From the NCBI RefSeq assembly GCF_003666015.1, contig NZ_QPLT01000011.1, positions 1-64,000 on the forward strand: DNA of 64,000 bases. The letters are read 5' to 3'. The notes under the pieces are model-generated. The model did not search any database and was not told the DNA's origin. It saw only the letters and a list, made by a program, of their open reading frames with translations. Made by a program: the position numbers and the translations under genes. Shown here piece by piece: positions 16,163-22,555 of the stretch (positions are counted from its first letter, which is position 1; the number at the start of each line of letters is the position of its first letter). The stretch comes from Halorubrum sp. Atlit-26R. Lineage in GTDB: Archaea > Halobacteriota > Halobacteria > Halobacteriales > Haloferacaceae.

Positions 16163-16321
16163 ATGTTTGAGCTACACGAGTCGCCGGCTCCCCCTACAGC
16201 CGGCACGCTGGCGGCAGCGTACCTCGTGGTCAACGGACACGCCGTCTTCGCGGTGGGGTTACTTCTGGTGGCCCTAGCATACGGCCTCTGTCTTGCGGCG
16301 ATGAGCACTACCGGAGACTAA
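16163..16321 (+). CDS. Small membrane protein
   Basis: Fifty-two residues from MFELHESPAPPTAGTLAAAY, with one or two hydrophobic spans (VVNGHAVFAVGLLLVALAYG). The stop is followed by a strong hairpin at 16333-16349. A similar short membrane ORF followed by a nearly identical hairpin occurs at 28991-29195. Function unknown. Confidence 0.5.
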   Translation: MFELHESPAPPTAGTLAAAYLVVNGHAVFAVGLLLVALAYGLCLAAMSTTGD

Positions 16322-16332
16322 CCGCTCTCCGG

Positions 16333-16349
16333 CCCCGCCTCTGGCGGGG
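16333..16349 (+). terminator. Hairpin after small membrane ORF
   Basis: CCCCGCC-TCT-GGCGGGG, a perfect 7-bp stem with a 3-base loop, 12 bases after the stop. The flanks (CGG before and a nearby CTCAT after) are shared with the hairpin at 29181-29195. The rest of 16350-16580 shows no gene. Confidence 0.5.
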
Positions 16350-16580
16350 TACTCATCAACCTATCTTGTCTGAAAAGTCGATCCGCAGAGGTGTGAGAGC
16401 TACACGAGTCCGATCTTAGGTTACGCCACAGCCAGCATCTGCTGGCCCCCTACGTGGCTGATAGGACCGGATACCATGTCGTTGTCAGCGACACCTCCTT
16501 CGGTGCTGCGCCTGTAACGCAGCACCTCAAAATACGTTCTCCAGCCCTAAAATGTACCGTGAAGTGTGGAAGTAAAGCGC

Positions 16581-16824
16581 CTACCGCACGAACCGGTCGC
16601 GGAAGTAACGAGAGACGACGTCCCGCTGCGGGCAGTCACGGTCGTGCGGCAGGTTGTCGATCGTCGTTGTGTGACTCTCGGGCCCGTCGGTCCGAACCCG
16701 GGCGCCGCACTCGGTACACTCGAGGAACTTCGGCTCGATGATCGCGAGCCCTCCGCGCTCTCTTCCTGGTCGTCAACCCGAAGCAACCCAGCAGCTCGCT
16801 CGAACGCTTTCGCGGCGCCTCGCT
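16581..16824 (-). pseudogene. Truncated duplicate of the 17713-18143 gene pair
   Basis: The minus-strand frame ends DNLPHDRDCPQRDVVSRYFR-DRFVR, against DNLPHERDCDQRDVVSRDYV-ERFVR in the intact gene. It retains EPKFLECTECGARVR but then jumps by an internal deletion of about 70 bp into the C-terminal region of the second gene (AFERAAGLLRVDDQEE-like codons). The left part is joined to the ORB-like repeat at 16812. A duplication followed by deletion between short repeats (GCGAG) explains the arrangement. Confidence 0.75.
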
Positions 16825-16838
16825 TCCGGAGTGGAACT
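16812..16838 (-). repeat. ORB-like repeat 2 of the candidate origin
   Basis: It matches 15975-16001 in 26 of 27 positions and in the same orientation. It is bordered by AT-rich DNA on its right (AACTAAAAGTGTTCTAT). It partly overlaps the degenerate copy of the zinc-protein gene, so the repeat could alternatively have arisen from that duplication. Confidence 0.4.
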
Positions 16839-16884
16839 AAAAGTGTTCTATCGCTCGATACACCTGGTGGGGCGGTGCGATCAG

Positions 16885-17658
16885 CTACAGCTTCTGTGTC
16901 TGCGACGCATCCACAGGACCTGTTCTCTGCCGATCCCGCTGGGATTGTCCATCACGCAACTGGAGATATGCCGCGGCGATGATCGCGTAGTAGGGGAGGA
17001 AAAACACTGCTGAGAAGGTGATAATGACGATATCAGCCGCAACCGAGAGGCCGGCGAGGGTTAACAGGGGCGCGATGGCGCCGATAACCCCACCGAACAG
17101 CGCGGACGCAAACACGAGGACACCGAGTTGAAGTCGAGAGCCACGAGCTAATCCCCAGCTTCGCTTCAGGGAACTAATCACACCTTCATCTTCGACAGCG
17201 ACAGCGAAGATGAAAAATAGGAACGAGACGGCCAGGAATAGCCCCGGAATCAGGAGGAATACCGAGCCAATCATGATCATAATTGTGACGAGTACTCCGC
17301 CGATTAGTGCGAAAACGGTGGCGCGGCCGAGTCGCTCTGTCACCGAGGCGGGGAACGATCCAGCTTCGCTGAGCGGTTGCGCAAACGTCCGAGACAAGAC
17401 CACGAAATACGCGGAGCTCAAGAGAATCAGTACGCCCAGCGCCGCAAGAGCGATCTCACCGGAGATCGGAAGTGCGAGCCCGACGCTACTGCGAAACTCT
17501 GTTGCTGCCTCAGGAGGAAGATATCCGAGAATCGCTGTATTAACCATTGTTTGTGTACCGAGCTGGATGGCAAGGAACCCCAGAAAGAGGGCTCCACCAG
17601 TTCGGGTGAAGATACGCCGAATACCGTCGCTAACCGCATGGCTAAGTTGGAGGGCCAT
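16885..17658 (-). CDS. Multi-pass membrane protein
   Basis: 257 residues from MALQLSHAVSDGIRRIFTRT. About five or six hydrophobic spans: FLGFLAIQLGTQTMVNTAIL, LALPISGEIALAALGVLILL, VFALIGGVLVTIMIMIGSVF, LFLAVSFLFFIFAVAV, LGVLVFASALFGGVIGAIAP and VAADIVIITFSAVFFLPYYA. The family resembles DUF7847-type haloarchaeal membrane proteins. In a provirus it could modify the host envelope or block superinfection; no direct evidence. Its lower GC compared with neighbouring operons hints at separate acquisition. Confidence 0.7.
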   Translation of the reverse strand: MALQLSHAVSDGIRRIFTRTGGALFLGFLAIQLGTQTMVNTAILGYLPPEAATEFRSSVGLALPISGEIALAALGVLILLSSAYFVVLSRTFAQPLSEAGSFPASVTERLGRATVFALIGGVLVTIMIMIGSVFLLIPGLFLAVSFLFFIFAVAVEDEGVISSLKRSWGLARGSRLQLGVLVFASALFGGVIGAIAPLLTLAGLSVAADIVIITFSAVFFLPYYAIIAAAYLQLRDGQSQRDRQRTGPVDASQTQKL

Positions 17659-17712
17659 ACCTGAGAAAGATCTCACGGTTGTCTAATAAAATAATCGAAA
17701 TGAGCGCGTGAG

Positions 17713-17958
17713 CTACCGTACGAACCGCTCGACGTAGTCGCGTGACACCACGTCTCGCTGGTCGCAGTCGCGCTCGTGCGGCAGGTTGTCGATCGTCGTT
17801 GTGTGGCCCTCTGGACCGTCGATACGGATGCGCGCGCCGCACTCGGTACACTCGAGGAACTTCGGCTCGGTGATCGCGAGCCCGTCGACACTCGGTGGAC
17901 TGCCCGAGGGGACAATGCGGAACTCAGTATCCGGCGAAGCGAACGAGCGAAGGCTCAT
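17713..17958 (-). CDS. Zinc-binding hypothetical protein
   Basis: Eighty-one residues from MSLRSFASPDTEFRIVPSGS. ITEPKFLECTECGARIRIDG then NLPHERDCDQRDVVS give a CxxC...HxxxC zinc site. It is the last gene of the leftward operon starting at 20701. A damaged second copy lies at 16581-16824, evidence that this gene is conserved enough to be recognised twice. Confidence 0.7.
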   Translation of the reverse strand: MSLRSFASPDTEFRIVPSGSPPSVDGLAITEPKFLECTECGARIRIDGPEGHTTTIDNLPHERDCDQRDVVSRDYVERFVR

Positions 17959-18143
17959 CGCGAGGCCTCCGCGCTCTCCTCCTGGTCGTCGACACGAAGC
18001 CACCCGGCGACGCGCTCGAACGCCTTCGCGGCGCCGAGGTGCCGGAGAATACGGCCGAGCGCCGCGCCCGACCGACTGGAGGCTCGCCGACTACGGGCGG
18101 CCTCGTCGAGGACGTCCGCCGCGACGTTCCGAAGCCGGCGCAT
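17955..18143 (-). CDS. Small basic hypothetical protein
   Basis: Sixty-two residues, MRRLRNVAADVLDEAARSRR then AKAFERVAGWLRVDDQEESA. Helical and arginine-rich. Part of its C-terminus is also present in the duplicated pseudogene at 16.8 kb. It overlaps the next gene by four bases. Confidence 0.6.
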   Translation of the reverse strand: MRRLRNVAADVLDEAARSRRASSRSGAALGRILRHLGAAKAFERVAGWLRVDDQEESAEASR

Positions 18144-18368
18144 CTACGGCCCCTCCGTGACGGTGACCGCGGCGCGATGCTCGTCATCGATCACCAGCTC
18201 CGAGAGCGCCTCGCCGCCGCAGGGCGCCCACTCGCCCTCGTCGTCATCCCAGCGGTCGACGTGGCGCTCGGCGTGCCACGGCTCGCCCGGAACGCGCTCG
18301 TAGCGGACGCGCCGGCGCTCGCCCGACTCGGTCTCGTAGGCGATCGTCGGGAGGTCGTCACTGGACAT
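18144..18368 (-). CDS. Small hypothetical protein
   Basis: Seventy-four residues from MSSDDLPTIAYETESGERRR. Beta-rich (YERVPGEPWHAERHVDRWDD then ELVIDDEHRAAVTVTEGP), with aromatic and His residues suggesting a small binding domain. It overlaps the previous gene's stop by 11 bases. Unknown function. Confidence 0.6.
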   Translation of the reverse strand: MSSDDLPTIAYETESGERRRVRYERVPGEPWHAERHVDRWDDDEGEWAPCGGEALSELVIDDEHRAAVTVTEGP

Positions 18369-18663
18369 CGTCCACCTCCCGGTCTTCAACCAGCGACCAC
18401 CGTGGGTCGCTCGTCAGCGTCTCGACTGTCGACACCATCTCGGCGCCGAACGCTGGCGTCCGCGGGTGGGAGTTTCCGGTCGCGACGGTGAGCTCGACGT
18501 AGTCCTCTTCGACACGGTCAACGACGGCGTCGAACCGCGGCTGCGGCGCCCAGAGCGGGACGTCGTGCGGCTCGGGCACGTCGCCCGGGTCGGCCCGGGA
18601 CTCGTCACAGCGCCACGTCTGGCCGGCCTCAACGACGCCGGCGCGAGCGACGAGGTCAGGCAT
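18358..18663 (-). CDS. Hypothetical protein
   Basis: 101 residues, MPDLVARAGVVEAGQTWRCD, with a beta-rich middle (RFDAVVDRVEEDYVELTVAT) that looks like a small barrel. It is coupled to both neighbours by overlaps. Function unknown. Confidence 0.6.
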   Translation of the reverse strand: MPDLVARAGVVEAGQTWRCDESRADPGDVPEPHDVPLWAPQPRFDAVVDRVEEDYVELTVATGNSHPRTPAFGAEMVSTVETLTSDPRWSLVEDREVDDVQ

Positions 18664-19168
18664 CGTCGCCCTCCCCGAGCTTGCGACGGATACGCTGGAC
18701 TGTCCCGCGCGCGACTTGCTCCCGGGACGCGCCGGTCATGTCCTCGTCGACGATCGTCTCCTCGACGTCGTCCAGGACTGTTTCCACGGCTGCCCGGCTG
18801 ACGTCATCCTCGTCGCGAAGCTCGTGGGCGTAGAACGCAGCGTTGAGGTACGGCACCTCGTCGCCGAGGTCGACCTGCTCGCCGGGGTCGTACCCCGTGA
18901 GGTCCGGCGCCCACCCGATCTCCTGACACCACGCGGCGATCGCCCACTTCGCGACCTCGGTCTCGTCCCCGTCGTAGTGGCCGTCGTGCCGCTTGCCGCG
19001 AAGCAGATTCAACACCAACAGGTCGATCGGGTTGATCGCGGTCAGCTTCTCGGCGTCGACGACGAGTCGGATGGAGCTGTAGTTCTCTCGCGACTCCGGG
19101 ATCGTCCCGTTCTCCTTCGCCTGACGGACCTGCTCGTTCGCGACGTTCGCGTGATCGTTGTCGCCCAT
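18656..19168 (-). CDS. Hypothetical protein
   Basis: 170 residues from MGDNDHANVANEQVRQAKEN. SIRLVVDAEKLTAINPIDLL then VLNLLRGKRHDGHYDGDE, followed by a helical C-terminus ending in a basic VARGTVQRIRRKLGEGD. No known motif. Mid-operon position; the ATG overlaps the preceding stop. Confidence 0.6.
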   Translation of the reverse strand: MGDNDHANVANEQVRQAKENGTIPESRENYSSIRLVVDAEKLTAINPIDLLVLNLLRGKRHDGHYDGDETEVAKWAIAAWCQEIGWAPDLTGYDPGEQVDLGDEVPYLNAAFYAHELRDEDDVSRAAVETVLDDVEETIVDEDMTGASREQVARGTVQRIRRKLGEGDDA

Positions 19169-19533
19169 CAGTCGAGCACCTCCGTCCGACCGTCGGCCGT
19201 GGCGATCCGCGGGCTCGCGGAGAGATGCTGGCCGAGCTGCTCGTCGATCGCCTCGCGGTCGACCCACCCCGGGATCGGTCGCTCACCGCGGGCGAAGGCG
19301 ACTCTGAGTCTGTGTTTGCACCCCTCGTCGGGCGCCCGGTGAAGGGCATCGGGACAGTCGCACGTCTCGGCGATCGCGTCGACGCGGTAGGTGCCAGTCG
19401 GTGTGACGACCAAGAACTCCTCGGCGTGGAGGTCGCCGAACGTCCGCTCGTCGAGGACGGTCATCGACTCGGTGAGCGCCTTCGCGGCGCGCTTGCCGAA
19501 CCGCCCGGCCGGCGCCGGCGCCGCCTCAGACAT
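19168..19533 (-). CDS. SWIM-type zinc-finger protein
   Basis: 121 residues from MSEAAPAPAGRFGKRAAKAL. FLVVTPTGTYRVDAIAETCD leads into CDCPDALHRAPDEGCKHRLR, the CxC...CxH pattern of SWIM fingers (about 65-85), and VAFARGERPIPGWVD follows. Stand-alone SWIM proteins are frequent in haloarchaea and their viruses. The fold usually mediates DNA or protein binding, sometimes in recombination (Sws1-like). Confidence 0.8.
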   Translation of the reverse strand: MSEAAPAPAGRFGKRAAKALTESMTVLDERTFGDLHAEEFLVVTPTGTYRVDAIAETCDCPDALHRAPDEGCKHRLRVAFARGERPIPGWVDREAIDEQLGQHLSASPRIATADGRTEVLD

Positions 19534-19927
19534 CGCCGATACCCCCGTCGGACCACGCCCGTTCAACCGGAACGGTCGCGAGCCGGCCGCGCGGGAAGTC
19601 GTACGACGTCAGGTCACCGAGGTCGTCGAGGCTGTCCATCGAGAGGTCGCTCAGGTAGTAGCACTCGAAGACCGAGTCGCTCGCGTGAACAGGCAGCCAC
19701 GGATGTGGGCCGTACGTCGCGAGGTCGAACCCCTCCTCCGCGTGGTACTCGCCGAGCGTGTCGGCGACGTCGCGACGGACGAACAGCAGCTGGCGCGAGA
19801 CAATGTCGATCGCGAGGCTGCCCGGGACGGGCTCGGTGCGGATGTCGGCGAGCGCGTTCGCGAGGCGCTCCTCGTACGGGCGTGTGGCGTCGTCGACGTC
19901 AGCATCGATGGCGCCCTGGTCAGACAT
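19526..19927 (-). CDS. Hypothetical protein
   Basis: 133 residues. An N-terminal helix (ERLANALADIRTEPVPGSLA) precedes a domain with DIVSRQLLFVRRDVADTLGE and PHPWLPVHASDSVFECYYLS, a pattern I associate with uncharacterised haloviral proteins. No catalytic residues can be assigned. Confidence 0.6.
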   Translation of the reverse strand: MSDQGAIDADVDDATRPYEERLANALADIRTEPVPGSLAIDIVSRQLLFVRRDVADTLGEYHAEEGFDLATYGPHPWLPVHASDSVFECYYLSDLSMDSLDDLGDLTSYDFPRGRLATVPVERAWSDGGIGDV

Positions 19928-20393
19928 CCACCGTCACCTCCCGGTCGAAGTCGTCGCTACTGTCATCCCAGATCTGCTCAACCTCGATGCCCTCGGCGTC
20001 GGCGGCGTCGCGATGCTCGGCGAGCCACGCGCACGCCTCATCGAACGCGTCGCGGACGGCCGCCTGGTCGTCGGCGTCGTCGAACCAGTCACCGCGGGCG
20101 TCCTCGATGACGGCCGCGCACTCCCGGGCGACCGCCATGTCGACGAGCAGGCCGTAGTGGTCGTTGATGTCCTCGGCCGCGTTGAACGCGACGTACTCCA
20201 TCTCGTCGGGCAGGTCGGCGCGATCGTGGAGCTGGTACGCACGCTCGACGACGTCCAGCGTCTCGCGCAGGCGGTCGTCCTCGTGGACGGTCACGGAGAC
20301 GCGGTTGTGGAGGATGGATGACTCGAACTGCTCGCGTGCTTGCTCTTCGAGGGCGCGCACGCGCTTCTCCGCGCTCCGAGTGATCTCGCGCAT
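19920..20393 (-). CDS. Helical hypothetical protein
   Basis: 157 residues from MREITRSAEKRVRALEEQAR. Largely alpha-helical: LRETLDVVERAYQLHDRADL and LVDMAVARECAAVIEDARGD, ending with FDREVTVDV. The start is fixed by the overlap with the preceding stop. Unknown function. Confidence 0.6.
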   Translation of the reverse strand: MREITRSAEKRVRALEEQAREQFESSILHNRVSVTVHEDDRLRETLDVVERAYQLHDRADLPDEMEYVAFNAAEDINDHYGLLVDMAVARECAAVIEDARGDWFDDADDQAAVRDAFDEACAWLAEHRDAADAEGIEVEQIWDDSSDDFDREVTVDV

Positions 20394-20701
20394 CAGAACG
20401 CACCTCCGAAGACGTCGCGGTTGGTCGGGTCGCGCTCGACCCACCCGATCTCCTCGCCGATGTATTCGTGGACGTACGTGTCGACGGCGTTGCCCATCGC
20501 GACGTGGTCGCGCTGCGTGACCCACTCGCGGAGGTCCGAGCGGCGCTCGCGAGCGCCCGTCTCGGGGTCGATCCGGTGAACGACGCCGGCGTCGCGGTCG
20601 AGGTGGTGGATGTAGCCCTCGGCGTCGAGGCCGAGCGCGGTGTGCTGTGCGATCAATCGCGTGTCGGTACGCCTTTCAGCGCCTGGATTCGTAGTTGACA
20701 T
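20393..20701 (-). CDS. Hypothetical protein, first gene of the 20.7-17.7 kb operon
   Basis: 102 residues from MSTTNPGAERRTDTRLIAQH. LDAEGYIHHLDRDAGVVHRI then DPETGARERRSDLREWVTQR suggest beta hairpins, and a helical segment NAVDTYVHEYIGEEIGW follows. It sits next to the divergent promoter region. Function unknown. Confidence 0.6.
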   Translation of the reverse strand: MSTTNPGAERRTDTRLIAQHTALGLDAEGYIHHLDRDAGVVHRIDPETGARERRSDLREWVTQRDHVAMGNAVDTYVHEYIGEEIGWVERDPTNRDVFGGAF

Positions 20702-20878
20702 CGCTGGTTTGTCCAGCACGGTCAGGGGTGTTCCAACCACCCCGGGCCACTTCTCGCGGCCACGTCCCGTGCTTACCTACAAGTCTATTCGCCACCCACT
20801 TATACTTAACGTACTGTAGTCTATAGTATAACACAACTTTGCGTAAGTTACTTACCAACACCAACACGTTGTTAGGAT
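20702..20878. promoter_or_regulatory. Divergent promoter/operator region 2
   Basis: This region lies between the leftward operon (20701) and an HTH gene (20879). The part from about 20780 is AT-rich with TATA-like CTTATACTTAA. It has several small dyads: AACTTTGCGTAAGTT (5-bp arms) and CAACACGTTG (4-bp arms). The arrangement copies region 1 at 12.7 kb, an HTH gene divergent from a run of small genes. Confidence 0.5.
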
Positions 20879-21235
20879 ATGGCCACGTCAGCCACGGGTG
20901 TGCTTACGCCCGCCGACCTCAACGACACCGATGACGCTGTCCTCGACGTTCTACGATCGGGGCGCGTCACGCCACAGTACGCGGCGGACGAGATGGGTGT
21001 ATCTCGGACCTACGCGAGCGAGCGATTGAAGCGACTCGTCGAACACAACCACGTCGAGAAGGTCGCTCCTGGTCTCTACGAGCTCATCGACGACCCGCGC
21101 GACGACGCCGGCGAGGACGATGTCGAGGAGCTGAAGCGGCACGTCCGCGCCGCCGGCGAAGCGATCGAGGAACAGGATGTCGATGCGCTCCGCCGGCACG
21201 TCCGGGCGGCCTGTAAGGTGATCGCCGATGAGTGA
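20879..21235 (+). CDS. Winged-helix regulator
   Basis: 118 residues. The HTH is VLDVLRSGRVTPQYAADEMG then VSRTYASERLKRLVEHNHVE with a wing KVAPGLYELID (about 20-72). The C-terminal half carries a duplicated helix, EELKRHVRAAGEAIEEQDVD and DALRRHVRAACKVIADE, likely a dimerisation coiled coil. It probably controls its own operon and the divergent one. Confidence 0.75.
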   Translation: MATSATGVLTPADLNDTDDAVLDVLRSGRVTPQYAADEMGVSRTYASERLKRLVEHNHVEKVAPGLYELIDDPRDDAGEDDVEELKRHVRAAGEAIEEQDVDALRRHVRAACKVIADE

Positions 21236-21452
21236 ACCGGCGGACCGCCTCCGGGACGCAGCCGACGAGCTGAGCGACGCCCGGGGCGAACTCCCTGACG
21301 ACCTCGACGTCGACGCACCCGACGAGGCTCCTGCCCCCGAGGCGATCGTCGAGAAGATCGACGGACAGCTCGGCGAGCTTCAGGTTGCGCTCCAGGAGCT
21401 CGCCGCGAACGTCGACGTGATGGAAGAGGTCGACGAGGATGAACACGACTGA
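21228..21452 (+). CDS. Small acidic coiled-coil protein
   Basis: Seventy-four residues, strongly acidic, with heptad-like helices (DRLRDAADELSDARGELPDD and IVEKIDGQLGELQVALQELA). It overlaps the regulator gene upstream and the J-domain gene downstream, so the three are translated together. Function unknown. Confidence 0.6.
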   Translation: MSEPADRLRDAADELSDARGELPDDLDVDAPDEAPAPEAIVEKIDGQLGELQVALQELAANVDVMEEVDEDEHD

Positions 21453-22086
21453 GCAGCGCGCTCCCGAACTCCAGTGGCCCGAGGGCTACTCTCGCACGGA
21501 CCCGAGCGAGCGTGAGTCCTACCCGGGCGACATCTCGCTCACGCGCAAGGAGTCGTTCCAGTCGATCGTCGACGAGCTCGAACGCTGGGGCGCGACTGAT
21601 GTCCGGATCTCGACGGCGTCTACTCACTACAAGGACCGGCCGAACATCCCACACCAGCACGACAAGCCTGACGATGTCGGCGTCGTGGCGCGCTTCCGGC
21701 GCGAGGACCGCCCCGCCGACGAGGGCTACGCGATCGCCTGCGACCGCTGGGCAACCCAGCTGGAGAACGCCCGGGCGATCGCGCTCTATGCGCGGCGGAA
21801 GCGCCTCGCCGAGCGCTGCGGCGTCACCACCGCGGACTCGGAGTTCGAGACGGCACGGCTCCCGCCAGGCGACGAGTCCGGGGAGAGTCCGGACGTGATC
21901 GCCGTCGAGCCCGAGCCCGACCGCGAACCGCACGAGGTACTCGGCGTCGCACCGGACGCACCAGAGCCGACCGTCACGGGCGCGTTCCGGGAGCTGGTGA
22001 AGGACGCCCACGGCGACCAGGGCGGCAACGACGCGTACGACGTCGCGGAGTTGAAGCGGGCGCGAGACGCGCTGTTGAGCGAGTGA
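21439..22086 (+). CDS. Protein with C-terminal J-domain-like module
   Basis: 215 residues. The N-terminal 130 residues are an uncharacterised domain (SFQSIVDELERWGATDVRIS, VARFRREDRPADEGYAIACD). The last 50, PHEVLGVAPDAPEPTVTGAF then RELVKDAHGDQGGNDAYDVA, follow the J-domain layout. The HPD tripeptide that stimulates Hsp70 is HGD here, so co-chaperone activity may be altered or lost. Viral J-domain proteins can recruit host DnaK for replication or capsid assembly. Third gene of the operon from 20879. Confidence 0.65.
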   Translation: MNTTEQRAPELQWPEGYSRTDPSERESYPGDISLTRKESFQSIVDELERWGATDVRISTASTHYKDRPNIPHQHDKPDDVGVVARFRREDRPADEGYAIACDRWATQLENARAIALYARRKRLAERCGVTTADSEFETARLPPGDESGESPDVIAVEPEPDREPHEVLGVAPDAPEPTVTGAFRELVKDAHGDQGGNDAYDVAELKRARDALLSE

Positions 22087-22157
22087 CCAAAACAGGTCGC
22101 AGAAGCGTATCGGCAAACGGGACAGGCTTTTTATCCCGTCTGGAAAATTAGCACCGC

Positions 22158-22328
22158 ATGAAGTCTACACGAAAGGGACTCCGTGATGGTGACCTATTCA
22201 AAGACACCTACGAGCGCCTCAACTGTGCGGACTGCGAGCAGGTACTGAAGACGGCTACGGATTCGGAGACCGTATTTGACCTCCGCACCTGTCCAGAGTG
22301 CGGGACAGAATACAAAGATCTCCGCTGA
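22158..22328 (+). CDS. HVO_0758-family zinc-finger micro-protein
   Basis: Fifty-six residues from the ATG at 22158: MKSTRKGLRDGDLFKDTYER, then NCADCEQVLKT and RTCPECGTEYKDLR. The N-terminus and the two CxxC pairs match the HVO_0758-type zinc-finger micro-proteins widespread in haloarchaea. Its own promoter is likely in the AT-rich 22120-22157. The stretch 22329-22555 that follows holds no gene that I can see. Confidence 0.8.
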   Translation: MKSTRKGLRDGDLFKDTYERLNCADCEQVLKTATDSETVFDLRTCPECGTEYKDLR

Positions 22329-22555
22329 CTGAGAGAACTCTTGTCTTAATCGGCGGTATCGTCCGTCCGAGCGGGAGTCGTGAGGGGCCGACGGCGCAGG
22401 AGCTGGTTCTTTTCGAGAGGATCAAGACGTAGGTTCGCGAGCGCCGCCGCTCGCTGTCGCTCAGTGGTCGAGTCCGATAAAGAAAGACCGCGTGTGGGTC
22501 GGCCCGCGAGGGCCGATAGTTGGAAGCTACGAGTCGCGACCGTTAGGCAACGACG

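Noticed and set aside
16163-16824. Insertion sequence between the two 27-mers
   Set aside because: There is no transposase, terminal inverted repeat or target duplication; the repeats are in direct orientation and better read as origin elements or duplication remnants.
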